A DNA stretch of 64,000 bases from Platanthera guangdongensis (GCA_039583875.1 CM077160.1:108019530-108083529); one strand, 5' to 3'; shown: positions 21,769 through 33,760, numbered from the stretch's first letter. The notes: generated by a model not told the origin, from the letters alone. Program-made: numbers and translations.

Positions 21769-23055
21769 ATGGTTGCACTACAGATAAAGTTAGATGAGCA
21801 AAGACAGGCAATAGAAAAGTATGTAGATGAAGGGCAAAAGTCATTACAATTTGATCTGGCCCAAGACATAAAGTCTATAAGGTTTGAGATGAACCTTAAC
21901 AAGAAAGAAATGACTAAATGCTTCCACAAAGGTGGAAATGCAGTGGTGTATTTGGCAACACACCAGGAGAAGATCAAAGCCCAAGTGGATGATATAGCAT
22001 TGAAACAAGGATATGTTCTTGAAAATCAGTTAAGAATGAATGACAATTTGACTGTTTCACATAATGCTATAGTCACTGAGTTGAAGAACAAGGCTGCTGA
22101 ACCTTCTACATCTTCTGCTTCTATCAAAGCTGAATTTGACAAAGCCTTTCAAGAAGAAATTACTGCTGTAAAGACTGTTATCCAAGCCTCCCAGAAAGCT
22201 ATATCTGATCAACTTCAAAAGCTCAAACCATTCTTTAAAGATGGAGTCAGATACTTGGATAGTCAAATCAGATTTCAAAAGGATGATGTCAGAGATCATA
22301 TGGCTCGAGAAGTCATAAAGGGGGAGAGAGTTTTAGTCAAAGCTAGCTCTGATCATGCCAAATGGATATCTAATTCCATCAGAGCTACACTGGGCTATCC
22401 TCCACTCTGTGATGATGACAATGTTGCTGAATCTGGGATTCAAACTGCATATCTTGGAGGTGAGCAACCAGAGGTAGCTCAAGTGATATATCCTCCACCA
22501 GATTTTGACATGGTGCAAGCTGATATTCATCATATGTATAGCCCAACTGAAGGGAAGTCTACTGTTATTCTGGAAAAGGTTGTTCAGCCTATTACTGAAG
22601 CCATGCAAGAGGCATTGCAGAAGGAGGAAGAGACAAGACTGTCTAAGAAGAGGTTTAGGGAACAAGCAGAACAAAGGCCAGACTTTGAACAGTGGAGCCC
22701 TACCTCTAGGAATATAATATTAACTGCCTGGAAAGCTGCCAAGGACAATACTCATGACAGGAACAAATGGTTTTCTGAAGCTGAATGGAGGAAACATGAG
22801 ATCAGACAAGAAGCCATTGTTCAATACAGAAGGAAGGCAAAGATGGGAAAGCTACCTCCTACTGCAGTGGAGCCTAGCAAGTGCTTTCCTAAGCCATATC
22901 ACTATTTTGAGATGCAGAAGATCAAAGCTGAAGAGCTCAAAAAGAAAGATCTAAAAGGCAAGAAGCCTGCTGATGCTGAAACTGTTGATGCCCCTGTCAA
23001 AGCTCAAGTCCAACCTGGCAAGGGTATAGTTATCAATGAACCAGAACAGAAATAG
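21769..23055 (+). CDS. C1 additional ORF, part 3 (coiled coil and basic tail)
   Basis: 428 codons, again in frame 1. The N-terminal half is rich in charged heptad-like sequence (LDEQRQAIEKYVDEGQKSLQ, then AFQEEITAVKTVIQASQKAI), suggesting a long coiled coil. The C-terminal half holds a conserved-looking block (FEQWSPTSRNIILTAWKAAK, then WFSEAEWRKHEIRQEAIVQY) and a Lys-rich tail. With parts 1 and 2 it would make a protein of roughly 970 residues. It is followed by about 300 bp of AT-rich 3' sequence and the PPT. Function unknown. Confidence 0.6.
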   Translation: MVALQIKLDEQRQAIEKYVDEGQKSLQFDLAQDIKSIRFEMNLNKKEMTKCFHKGGNAVVYLATHQEKIKAQVDDIALKQGYVLENQLRMNDNLTVSHNAIVTELKNKAAEPSTSSASIKAEFDKAFQEEITAVKTVIQASQKAISDQLQKLKPFFKDGVRYLDSQIRFQKDDVRDHMAREVIKGERVLVKASSDHAKWISNSIRATLGYPPLCDDDNVAESGIQTAYLGGEQPEVAQVIYPPPDFDMVQADIHHMYSPTEGKSTVILEKVVQPITEAMQEALQKEEETRLSKKRFREQAEQRPDFEQWSPTSRNIILTAWKAAKDNTHDRNKWFSEAEWRKHEIRQEAIVQYRRKAKMGKLPPTAVEPSKCFPKPYHYFEMQKIKAEELKKKDLKGKKPADAETVDAPVKAQVQPGKGIVINEPEQK

Positions 23056-23343
23056 ATTAAGAATTTACTTGAAGATTATTTTGTAATCTTTTGAATGTAA
23101 AACATTTTTTGTGAACTACTGAGAATGTATAAGACAAATGTTAGAACAATATATGATCAATATATTTCATGTTTGTTCTGTAAATATGTCTATTTCTTAT
23201 TTGTTCTGTGTTGATGTTTGTGTATACATGTGAAATTGATACATGTTATGTTTACCCTGCTTACATAATCCTGCTTTACATCATTTTGTAATTTTTATTA
23301 TGAATGGTGTATATCATTGACTAAGGGTTATGACTTCTCCAAA
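23056..23343. other. C1 3' untranslated sequence
   Basis: AT-rich sequence between the last C1 ORF and the PPT. No ORF or RNA structure recognised. Confidence 0.6.
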
Positions 23344-23354
23344 TAGGGGGAGAT
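23344..23354 (+). other. C1 polypurine tract
   Basis: TAGGGGGAGAT, purine-rich, directly abuts the 3' LTR start TGTTGGG. This is the usual plus-strand primer site. Confidence 0.9.
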
Positions 23355-25442
23355 TGTTGGGTACATTGATTAAATGTACCTGATTTGAAGAAGCCTCACC
23401 CAACTCAATGATATACATCATAATGTATTTGATGTGTCTTTGAGTTACTTGTGCAGGTTAAGTAATTACTGGACTGAAGCAAAAAGTTTCTAAGTCCATG
23501 TGTCGACACCCAGAGGGAAAGTGTCGACACTCAAGAAAGCTTGTGTCGACACCCAGACAAGCAGTGTCGACACTTGGAGTCATTATGTCGACACCTGGGA
23601 TGCAGAGTCGACACCAGACAGAAAGTGTCGACACTTGGAGATGTGTCGACACTCAGTGAAGAAAAGTGCAGACAGAATGTGTCGACACAAGGAGCTGTGT
23701 CGACACCCAGTGAAGCTGAGTCTACACCAGAAAGTGTCGACACTTGGAGCTGTGTCGACACTCAGCAAAAGTCAGCAGAGACTAAGTTAAAGTGTCGACA
23801 CCAAGAACAATGTGTCGACACACAACAAGAAGAGTCAGCACTTGAAGAAAGTGTCGACACCAAGAACAAAGTGTCGACACTCATCAGAAGAGTCAACATT
23901 TGAAGTAAGTGTCGACACCTAGAATAATGTGTCGACACTCAGCTGAAGACTCTACACTTGAAGAAAGTGTCGACACATGGAGCAGTGTCGACACTTAGCA
24001 AAGAACAGAATTATCAACAAAATATTCTAAGTACAAGTGTCGACACTAAGGGAATGTGTCGACACTCAGCTGAAGTCTCAACAGAAGAATCAAGTGTCGA
24101 CACAAGGAGCTGTGTCGACACTCAGCAAGTATCAACATAGAAGACTATGTGTCGACACCAAGAAGCAGTGTCGACACTTAACAGATTCAACACAAGAAGT
24201 TGTGTCGACACAAATGTGATGTGTCGACACTTAGAAGAATTCAGCTAAAGATAGAAGATCAAGTACTTGTGTCGACACTCAATTTCAGTGTCGACACCTG
24301 AAGAAGAATCTGTGTCGAGACAGACAAGGAGTTGTGTCGACACCTTGTAGACTTGTGTCGACACTTACACAACATGTGTCGACACTTGAACTATAAGTGT
24401 CGACACTTAAAGACAGAAAGTCTCGACACTTTCAGACAGTTAGAGATTTTCAAGAAATGACTGGATGACTTGACAGCTGCCATTCCAGCCGGTCTACAGC
24501 ACCTGTCAGAGATGTCAGAAGACAGTTATGAACCGGACCAGCCGGTTACCATGAAGAAGGCCTATAAATAGGCACATACAGTTTACAGAAACTGTAGATC
24601 AGATTGTTGAAAAACAAGTTATTAAAGTGGTACACAGAGTATCAACACAAGAAGATCTTGCAGTCCAAGTGCAGATCTAAGAAGTTGGAGAGAGAGGGCT
24701 CCATCCAAGAAATCAGCCTCTGGAACTAGGCTGAGAAGAAGGGTTCAGATTCATTCTGAATTCTAAGTGGCAGAGGTCAAGGATCAACTGCAGAAGGAGA
24801 CAATCTTATTCAGTTCTATTTTCAAGAAGCTTTGAAGAAAGCTAAGTCAGATTGTATCCAACCAAGTTCTTCCAAGAACTCATCAAGAAACTCTCAACTC
24901 CCCTCTCTTGTTTTTGAGTTGTTGAGTTATTATTTCTATAATCATTTTTATCTTGTAGGATCCTTTGGATCTGAGTGAATTGTAAGCCTATAATTATAAA
25001 GGCTGAGGGTAGGGCCTTTGGCCTGAGTGTAGGAGATTGTTATCTCTGAGTGTAGGCCTTGATTGGCTGAGTGTAGGCCTGGGTGGCTGAGTGTAGGCCT
25101 TTGTGGCTGAGTGTAGGCTTTGGGATAAAGCTGAGTTGTAAGGCTTTGGGCCTGAGGTGTAGGAACCAATTTGGGTTCTGAGACAGTGGAGGAGTTTGGC
25201 CGAATCTAGTACACTACTAGATAGGCGAAGGGGGAAAGTGGATGTACCTATATCTTGGGGAACCAATATAAACCACTGTGTCTGCTGTGCTGTGCTGTGA
25301 TTGTTGCTGTGTATGCTTTGTGTTTTGCTGTGATAAAATAGTTAGAAATCTGTGATATTAACTGTTTGCTGCCATTAGAGTTTAAAAAGGATTATGTCAC
25401 CTATTCACCCCCCCTCTAGGTGTTTAGGTACCATATCTTTCA
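23355..25442 (+). mobile_element. C1 3' LTR
   Basis: Nearly identical to 12328-14397. It contains the same palindrome array at 23500-24428, TATA box at 24563-24570, and one additional 20-bp CTGAGTGTAGG unit near 25012-25032. It ends TTTCA at 25442, followed by the ATATA duplication. Confidence 0.95.
23500..24428. repeat. GTGTCGACAC array in the C1 3' LTR
   Basis: Same sites and spacing as in the 5' LTR. A few sites differ by point changes, for example GTGTTGACAC at 12959 of the 5' copy is intact GTGTCGACAC here, and one site has ATGTCGACAC (about 23585). Confidence 0.95.
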
Positions 25443-25845
25443 ATATATGTCTGAACTAAAAAGGAAACAACAAACTACCTCATGAGAGTGAGGAAAACCC
25501 GCTGCAACCACCAACAAACACCAAACCTAACCTCTTAACCGGCTACTGCCATGAACCTGAGGCATTCAAAGAAAGAACGCCTCAGCAAGAAATACAAGTG
25601 GCAAAAGAAACTGTCAGTAGACAAAAAGACAAACGAGTAGGAGGGTTATCACCCAAACAGGATAAGAAAAGCTGCATGGAAATCATCAATATTAAATCAT
25701 AAAATCAAAGTGAGAAAGAGCTCACAAGGGTTAGACATCCCAAATTTTTCACCAAGTGCATAAAAGATCTAAGCTTCGAAGACACGTACATAAGTGAGTG
25801 AATAAATAAATATAGCAGACCCATCGTAAAATGAGCATAAAACCC

Positions 25846-26060
25846 GGGGAAAAATCGACTCCTGTGGGGGGAGAACCCTCCGTCAGCACACCCACAGTCA
25901 CAAACCCACCAAGGTCAAAAGGAAGGTGGCCTTATACCTTGACACACCCAAAACCGGAGAAAAAAATGACACCTGTGGGGGGAGAACCCTCCGCCAGCAC
26001 ACCCACAATCACAAACCCACTGGGGTCAAAAGGAAGGTGGCCATATACCTTGACACTGCC
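25846..26060. repeat. 111-bp tandem repeat in the G1 LTR
   Basis: Two units (period 111 bp; CCTGTGGGGGGAGAACCCTC at 25861 and 25972) including ACACCCACA and AAAGGAAGGTGGCC. The 5' LTR has the same pair at about 51130-51350, so the duplication predates G1 insertion. Confidence 0.85.
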
Positions 26061-26068
26061 AAAATACC

Positions 26069-26190
26069 TTTAATACATATAAAACTCCAACCTAAACCAC
26101 AAGACATATCCTTTACTACACATAAAACCCCAACCTAAACCACAAGACATCTCCTTTACTACATATAAAACCCCAACCTAAACCACAAGA
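26069..26190. repeat. 43-bp tandem repeat, three units
   Basis: AACCTAAACCACAAGACAT starts at 26089, 26132 and (truncated by S1) 26175. The 5' LTR shows only two units (51366 and 51410), so the copy number differs between the two G1 LTRs. Confidence 0.8.
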
Positions 26191-28791
26191 TGTCACAACC
26201 CGCATTTCCTCAACGAGTACCTCGTATAAGAGCAAGAGGAACTACGGGTTATGATGCCACGTCGTGCAGGGGATAACTGCACACGCTCAGGCAACCCTTG
26301 ACGCTTACTTTATGAGTTGAAATCCAACAGTTAAATGCAAGAAAACCTTTGAATTTAATGGCCGTATCCCTCGGCCTTAGGCATCAAAACACATTTGTAC
26401 GCGGCGGAAACACTTTGTTTACTTATGACGATCTCCTATATGCAATCGATATGGATACTATGATAAGAAATCATCTTTGTTTACGTCATTTGGAAAATAC
26501 GTGTTCGGTGACCAAAACATGTTATGCATGGATACAATAATAGTTTTGTTTAGCTTAAAAATACCTAATACAACCTACCATAAATCCTTTCCAAGAGCAA
26601 GAAGACATCATCTCATCCAAATGAGTCACATTAGCAGTCTAGTATTCATATCTCACAAGTAAAGAAAACCACCAATGGGCGCAACTAAGCTGACACGAAC
26701 CCATTGGGGCACATGTAGGTCTGTACAACAAAGAAAAGAACTACCTCGCTAAGTAAGCTCGGCTAGCTCCCAAGAAACGCCACCAACAAACCTAGCCGCT
26801 CAACCGGCTACAACCTGCAGCTGAGGCATTCAAGAAAGAATACCTCAGCAATCCTCGAAGATACAATAAAAAGAAGAGCAGCATGTTTATACATTATCAT
26901 GAAGGGGCTTACCGACCCCGTAGCAATGTTTCATATAAGTAAAATGAGTGAACAAAAACAAGTGGAAAACAAGTATTCAATACGGTCAGTCCAAAGTGCC
27001 AAACGCACCAAGTGCGTACAATTTTCATTAAGTCCTACTCACCCCGCAGGAGCAAAAAGGCAAAACACATGCCCATTCCATCATCCATTGTACAAGAAAC
27101 TACTATACGAGTGAAACATAAGCAGTGGATAAATGCGATTCAGCAAGGGTCTTTTGGTGGCAGCCCTAAAGTGGAACGCACCAATAAAAGCCAGCCCAAA
27201 TCGGGGCAAAATGGTGCTCTACACCACAAATCCAAACCCGGTGGCCACAAAGGCTTAACCCACACCACCCCTTACCGAATCCTTACACAAATGCTTCTGC
27301 CATGGTTCACAATTCGCCTCGCAAAACTCACCATAACCCATAACCCAAGCGCAACACCATAAGCAACTCTCACCATAACCCATAACCCAAGTACACACGT
27401 TCCCTTCCTTCATCCTCACACATGATGACAAAGTGCCAACGTTATGTCAAACGTGATAGAGTTTGATTAACAAAAATTACATGAATCACATGATTAGGAC
27501 CAAGAAAGAATCACATGCTTTTGATATGAACAAGGAAGAATCATATGAAGAAGAAAGACTACATGAACATGAAGCAACTTAGCTACATGCATCACATGAA
27601 CAAGATAAACTAACCTAGCATAGACTTGATAACGAAACAAAACTAAGCATGGAAAATCGAATTCATTCAGCATAATAAGGCTAGTGAGGAAGAACCCAAA
27701 ATAAGAAGAACAAGCTAGGAAAATTGAAAGAGAAAAACTAGCTATTTGGCACAATCAAGGAACAAGAAAGAAGATTGGCAAGGGTGAAGAACACCGCTTG
27801 CCTGACCCGAGACGATGCCGCGACGGCTGCTCCTCTCTTTCCTTGCCTTGCTTTAGCCCTTGCTCCCTTGAGTTCCTTTTGGAATGAGGAAGAAGATGAA
27901 GAAGAAGGTGAAATGGGGAGGAGAATCTCTATTTCGGCCTTATTTCCTCCAGAACAGAGCTGGACCGTTAGATGCAGAACCAAGGAAATGAACGACACAA
28001 AAAAACTAGAAAAAGTAGATTTTCGGCCCTGTCACGCCCTGTGTCATGCCCGTGACGCAGGGCGTGTACCTTAAGAGGCGCAAAAAGTCGGCAAATCCAA
28101 GTTTATCCAGACGGTACACAGCCGGGTACACGCCCGTGACGGGTCGGTCACGCCCGTGACCTAGGGCGTGTAGCCCGTGTCTCGACACCTCGTCGACACA
28201 AAGTGTCGACACTCCACACAGCTTGACACGCCCTGTGACACGCCCGTGTCACGGGCCGTGTCCCCTCTCTCGACACTCGACACTCGACACTCGACACTCG
28301 ACACTCGACATTGCGGGACACGGTCCGTGACACGCCCGTGTCACGGGGCGTGTACCCCATTCGTCGAGCTCCACTCGACGCAAGAACAATTCGTCGAGTC
28401 AAGGAGGTCACGCCCAGGTCACGCCCTGGGTCACGCCCTGACACGCCCGTGTCGGGGGGCGTGACACGCACAAAACGACCATTTTTCCCTGTTTTGAAAA
28501 GTGTTTCTGTGTTGTCCTAGACCATTTTTGCCTTAAGAACTTTTTACCCTTTTTTTGTTTCCTGTACCAGCAACTCATTTTGAGCGACATTACCCGGGCG
28601 CGAAAAAGTGCAAGCATTCCCTAAGAGGCCTCACCGAGTCCCCAATTTGGACTCCGGTTTGCTGGGGAATCGTGCAACTCGGCTACCAAAACAGCCACTC
28701 GCAAGCCCGCGGGAAAAACCATGCTCGAACAACGGTCACAGCCAACGTAACTCCCATCACGCGTACGCAATCAAAACTCCGGGGTGTTACA
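26191..28791 (-). mobile_element. S1: solo LTR of a gypsy family related to G1
   Basis: 2601 bp, starting TGTCACAACCC and ending GGGGTGTTACA (plus strand), with perfect duplications CAAGA at 26186-26190 and 28792-28796. Its ends resemble the G1 LTR ends in the same orientation, so it is a relative rather than the same family. No internal region is present, the signature of LTR-LTR recombination. ORFs inside it are chance. Confidence 0.9.
28020..28470. repeat. S1 motif array: GTCACGCCCGTGAC and GTGTCGACAC types
   Basis: GGTCACGCCCGTGACC (7-bp arms around CC) and related CACGCCCGTGTCACGGGC copies recur through 28030-28460. Among them lie GTGTCGACAC at about 28203-28212, CGTCGACAC at about 28193, and five to six direct CGACACT units at 28270-28312. 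Much more GC-rich than its surroundings. Confidence 0.85.
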
Positions 28792-30316
28792 CAAGACATC
28801 TCCAATGGATGGAGAAAACCCCCAAATCACACTAAGGCCCAACTCACCCATGACAAATACCCAAAAATATACCCTAAGGCCCAAACTCGACGAATCAGAC
28901 CAACTCGGTGAAAAATATTCTAAGTCATGGCTGAATTCGGTGAGTATACCCGACGAACTGCATGGACACTCGACGAATTGCATAACGATACTCGACGAAA
29001 TGTATTGATTCAGCATGAATACTCGACGAAAATGACTTGGGGGCCAAGTCACTCAACACCTAGACCGCTGATACTCGACAAACTCCATTGGTACTCGCCG
29101 AAAAACACATAGACTAACAATCTACACTCGGAGAATCATTACCCGACGAAACTACCTTAACGAAATTCGTCGATACTCGCGGAATCTGCCTAAGCCATTA
29201 CTCGACGAAGTGCATTAATACTCGCTGAATTATCCTTAGAATAAATACCCCCATACCCGATGAATTCTACCGTCGATACTAGACGAATCCTACCTACCTA
29301 AACTCAACAAACTCGGCCACGATACGATACTCGAAGAATTTCTAACCTAAACCCGCCAAACTCTACCTTTCGATATACGCCGAATTCTACTTAAACCCCT
29401 AAACCTATTCTCCATGTCTTGGCCGAAAACTTGCCCTACTCTCGGAGTTCCTTTGTAGTTCAATCTAGGCTAATCCTACTCTCTAAGGGAGGAGGAAAGG
29501 AAGGGAAATAAAAATAGAAATGGACATGCAGGGGGGGGGGGAATCCACTTTCCTTGAAACTCTAGAGAAACACCGCCTGCTCACACCGCGACAAGGATCA
29601 GCTGCCAAATGATCTTAGCAACGTTTCCTAAAATTTTTGGAGGAAGAAGGAGGCCAAAACCACAAATCCTAACACCTAAAAATCGAGGAATCAGGAGAAG
29701 CTTACCACGAACGCATAGATCTCGATGAGAGCTTTCCAAAACTATACTCCGACGAAGAACCTGATCACCGGATCTCTCCCTATCGCCGACCGAAATGCAC
29801 GCGACACCCGCCGTCCACTCCTTCGCGAATATAAGCCTCCTCTAGAGCTGGGAAGATGATGAACAGGAAAGGTAGGGTTTTGACGCGATTGATTTCCTAT
29901 TTATACTTATATGTATGTATATAATATAATATTAATTATTTAAATAACGTCAAAACGACCGGAAATCCGAGCCAACTCAGAATCTTACGAAAATCGCACC
30001 GTAGCTAAATACCAAAGCTACGAATCTAACAGTTAAGCCGAAAACCAAACCCGACGGACCAAATTCAGGTAAAACACCACCTGAAGAATAAATACCACCA
30101 CATCCCTATATAAAGCTCCACCCAGTCACCAAAATAGACCCGGCTCCCGAGGGAAGGTGCACAAATAAATCAAAACCAACCATACAGGAAATCTCACAGA
30201 GCAAACCCATGCTCCAACAAATGACACCAGTTAACTACACATCAACGTAACGCCCTGACGTCAAAATACACCGCTACAGGAATTAAAATAAACACCGAAA
30301 AATCAGGGGCGTTACT
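28792..30316 (-). mobile_element. G1 3' LTR, segment 3
   Basis: Resumes after S1 (CATCTCCAATGGATGG matches 51427 onward) and runs to GGGGCGTTAC at 30315, the start of the minus-strand LTR. The last 90-100 bp (from about 30230) have no counterpart at 52838 because C3 interrupts the other copy there. Confidence 0.85.
28868..29370. repeat. G1 LTR array of ACTCGACGAA-type units
   Basis: Around 25 irregularly spaced copies of (T)ACTCGACGAA(TT) and one- to two-base variants (ACTCGCCGAA, ACCCGACGAA, ACTCGCTGAA). The same array is at 51510-52015 in the other LTR. These are direct repeats rather than palindromes, but again carry two CG dinucleotides per unit. Confidence 0.85.
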
Positions 30317-30330
30317 GCCCCCCCTTGACA
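30317..30330 (-). other. G1 polypurine tract
   Basis: The minus strand reads TCAAGGGGGGGCAG directly before the 3' LTR, as expected for a minus-strand element. Confidence 0.7.
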
Positions 30331-30529
30331 TAAATAGGTTCAAATCCAAAACAGAAGAAAAAAGGTAATCATAGGCCATCAAAGAAAACACTTACCATAA
30401 ACATCAAGAGAACGGATGAGGATGAGTCTCCCTCATAGCTGACTCCAACTCCCAAGTCACGCTCTCCATGTCTTGGTTCCTCCACAAAATTTTAACCATG
30501 GGTATTATCTTCCTTCGTAATACCCGATC

Positions 30530-33500
30530 TTATGTATCCAAAACACGAATAGACACTTCCCCATAAGAAAGGTTAGGATCCAACTGGGGCACAACATCAA
30601 GAATTTGCCTGTCGCTCAGCACAAACTTCCACAATTGGCTCAAATGAAAGTCATCGTGCACACTAGTAAAAGTTGTCGGCAAATCTAGTCTATAAGCACA
30701 CATTCCAACACGCTCTACAATCTTGAAGGGTCCCACATACCTAGGATCCAACTTATGGTTCTTACCAAACCTCTTAATGCCAAACATCGGGGAAACCTGA
30801 AGAAAAACCATGTCCCCAACATTAAATTCCAATTCAATCCTTCGACGATTGGCGTTCTTTTCATAATGCTCCTGGGCTATCCGAAGCTTCTCTCGAATAT
30901 GCTTAACAGAAATATCCATTTATTCCCGGGCCTCTGGGCCCAACAACGGTCTCTCACCAACCTCGGCTCAAAATAACGGAGTTCTGCAATGCCTCCCATA
31001 CAAAGCCTCAAATGGGGCCATCTACAAGCTCTTTTGATAACTGTTGTTGTACGAAAATTCCATCAGCCTCAAACGCTCGTCCCATGCTCCTCCGTGGTAC
31101 AAAATATAACATATGATCATATCATCCACGATCTGATTTACTATCTCCATCTGACCATTTGTCTACGGATGATAGGCGGTGGAATACCTCGAATCAGTAC
31201 CCAACCGTTCATGTAAACTTTTCCAAAAGCGAGACGTAAACCTGAAGTCTCGATCTAATACAATACTAACAGGTACTGCATGTAATCTGATGACCATATC
31301 CAAGTATAACTCAACTATCTTCTTCATGGAGTAGTCGATCTTGAACGGCATGAAGTGAGCACACTTCGTCAGTGTGTCCACTATAACCCATATAGAATCG
31401 TGTCCTCGAGGAGTTCTCGGCAATCCAGTAATACAATCCATCGAAAGACTCTCCCACTTCCAACTTGGAATTTCTAACGGCGTCAACTTGCCTCCAAGCC
31501 TTCCGTGATCGGCCTTAACTTGCTTGCAAGTAAAACATTCAGATACAAACTTCGCTATATCTCCCTTCATACCACCACCAAACGATCTGCTTCTGAGCCT
31601 TATACATTTTAGTAGAACCAGGGTGATAGGAAACACTAGAACCATGTGCCACTTTGCACAACTTAACTCGAATATCCTCAACTGCAGGAATACAAAATCT
31701 GCTGAGGTACCTCAAGGTGCCCGCATCATCAATTGAAAAGTCTGGAAATTCCCCTTTCGCAGTTCTATTATAAATGTGCAACAAATCAGAATCATCCTTT
31801 TGATGTAGCCTTGTAAGTGAAATCCATGAAGGATCTATTACTTCCAAACTACTTGCCGAGTCGCTACTTTTAACCGATATATCCATCAAGAGAAATTCCT
31901 CCACCAGCGAATCTACAAAAAGGTTAAAAATTTTCATTGTCTTCCTACTCAGGGCATAGGCTACCACATTAGCTTTGCCCGGATGGTATTGAATCTCAAC
32001 ATCATAATCTGCAACATACTCTAACCATCTTCGCTGACGCAAGTTCATCTCCTTTTGATTGAAGACATAGTTCAAACTTTTGTGATCCATATAAATATTA
32101 CACATAGGGCCATATATCAGATGTCTCCATAACTTCAAGTCATAAATCACAGTTGTGAACTCTAAATCAAGCGTAGGGTAATTCCTCTCATGTATCTTTA
32201 ACTGTCTAGACCTATATGCAATCACTTTGCCTTCTTGCATCAACACACAACCAAGTCCTACGTGCGATGTGTCCACATACACAACATACTCTATCCCTTC
32301 GGTAGGCAAGGCCAACATCGGAGCAGTGCACAATCTCCTTTTTAATTCCTGAAAAGCCCCTTCACACTTATCGCTCCAAATAAAAGCTACGTTCTTCTGC
32401 ATAAGCTTAGTCTGCGGCGCATACAACAAAGAGAAACCTTCCACAAACTTCCTATAGTATCCTGCCAACCCTAGAAAACTTCTTATCTCTTTAGGTGTGG
32501 TAGGTCTATTCCAATCCATTACATCAGCTATCTTCTCGGTGTCCACAGAAATTCCATCCTTATTAACCACATGGCCTAGAAGAGAAACCTAAGGAAGCCA
32601 AAAGTCACAGTTGCTTAGCTTGGCATATAACTTATGCTCCCTCAAAGCAGACAAAACTAAATGCAAGTGATGTGCATGCTCTTCAGCACTGCGGCAGTAT
32701 ACCAGAACATCATCTATAAATACAACCACAAAACAGTACAAGAAATCCTTAAACACCATGTTCATCATATCCATAAAGGCAGAGGGTGCATTGGTCAAAC
32801 GAAAGGACATTACCAAGAACTCAAAATGTCCACACCGATAACGAAAAGCACTCCGTGGAATATCCGTCTTATGGATCCTCAGCTGATGGTAACCTGAACG
32901 AAGGTCAATCTTTGAAAACACAGTGCTACCACGCAACTGATCAAACAAGTTATCTATTCTCGGCAAGGGATACCTATTCTTGATGGTTACCTTATTCTAT
33001 TCTCTATAATCAATGCATAGCCTCATCGATCCATCCTTTTTCTTCACAAACAATAAAGAAGCACCCCACAGTGAAGAACTTAGTCTAATGAATCCATTCT
33101 ACAACAACTCAACCAGCAGGGTACGTAGCTCCTCCAGCTCACTTGGGGCCATACAGTATGACTCCTTAGCAATTAGATGGGTACCCGGCTCTAAATCTAT
33201 GATGAACTCTACATCTCTCTTAGTTGGAAGACCAGGAAGATTATCAGGAAAAACATCAGGAAACTCGCGCACCACAAAAATCTCCTCTACTCGCGGCAAA
33301 CTACCACCGGTCTCCAACACCAAAAACAAACAGGCAAAACATCCGGAATTTACAAGCTTCCGAGCATATACCGTAGAAATAATCGGATAAACTTGGCGCG
33401 AAAAACCATAAACACTCCTGGGTTGACCGTTGTCCATCCTGAAGTCCAAATGCTTGACCTTGCATTGGATAACTGCATCATACTTGGACAACCAGTTCAT

Positions 33501-33760
33501 GCCCAAAATCACATCGAAATCTTCCAAGTCTATCACCTTCAGATCAGCAATAGCTAGAAAATCTCCTAACAGAATCGAACAACTCTGAATGCCTTGGTCC
33601 GACACCACTGAATCGCTAGAGGGAAACTTGACACGAAATGCGTCGCCAATAAGATCGAGGGTCAAACGGTGACGCTCTACAAAGGTCCTAGCCACGAATG
33701 AGTGGGTAGCACTGAAATCGAAAAGAACGCCCGCCCATCGGTTCTTTACCTTAAACTTTC
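30530..33760 (-). pseudogene. pol: G1 Pol: protease, RT, RNase H, integrase (decayed)
   Basis: Gypsy-order polyprotein. Protease: LFDFSATHSFV near 33700-33735, where the family has DSGA, so the catalytic Asp remains but Ser-Gly are changed; NWLSKYDAVI follows. [22 protein letters not shown] and FIDD (32709-32720). RNase [19 protein letters not shown] and [26 protein letters not shown] follows. Integrase: zinc region near 31550-31650, core IWVIVDTLTKCAHF and TAYHP; tail VGDMVFLQVSPMFG and DPRYVGPFKIVERVG at 30530-30919. Frame 33695-31539 is split by stops at about 33099 and 32589, then a frame change near 31600 and another stop at 31163. Not functional. No clear chromodomain could be read at the end. 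Confidence 0.9.

Larger units (their letters stand above)
12328..25442 (+). mobile_element. C1: nearly intact SIRE-like Ty1/copia element
   Basis: 13,115 bp with LTRs of 2070 and 2088 bp, TG...CA ends and perfect 5-bp duplications ATATA at 12323-12327 and 25443-25447. The unoccupied equivalent, in the other G1 LTR near 50722-50733 (AAAGTATGTATGTCTG), confirms the limits. By eye the two LTRs differ by about 18 substitutions, two one-base indels and one 20-bp repeat gain, so the insertion is young. Internal order: PBS, gag, PR-IN-RT-RH, motif array, additional ORF, PPT. Confidence 0.95.
25443..26190 (-). mobile_element. G1 3' LTR, segment 2
   Basis: Continues segment 1 after C1 (TATGTCTGAACTAAAAAGGA matches 50728 onward). 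It holds a 111-bp tandem (about 25846-26060) and a 43-bp tandem (26069-26190). It ends at the S1 insertion, whose target duplication CAAGA is 26186-26190. Confidence 0.85.

Noticed and set aside
20128..23055. Calling the C1 additional ORF a viral-type envelope
   Set aside because: No signal peptide, transmembrane segment or fusion-type motif is visible; the first part looks like a plant transposon-protein domain and the rest like linker and coiled coil.
27775..28911. Several ORFs on both strands of the S1 solo LTR
   Set aside because: They fall in the GC-rich motif region, have low-complexity composition, and the piece is bounded as a solo LTR by CAAGA duplications.
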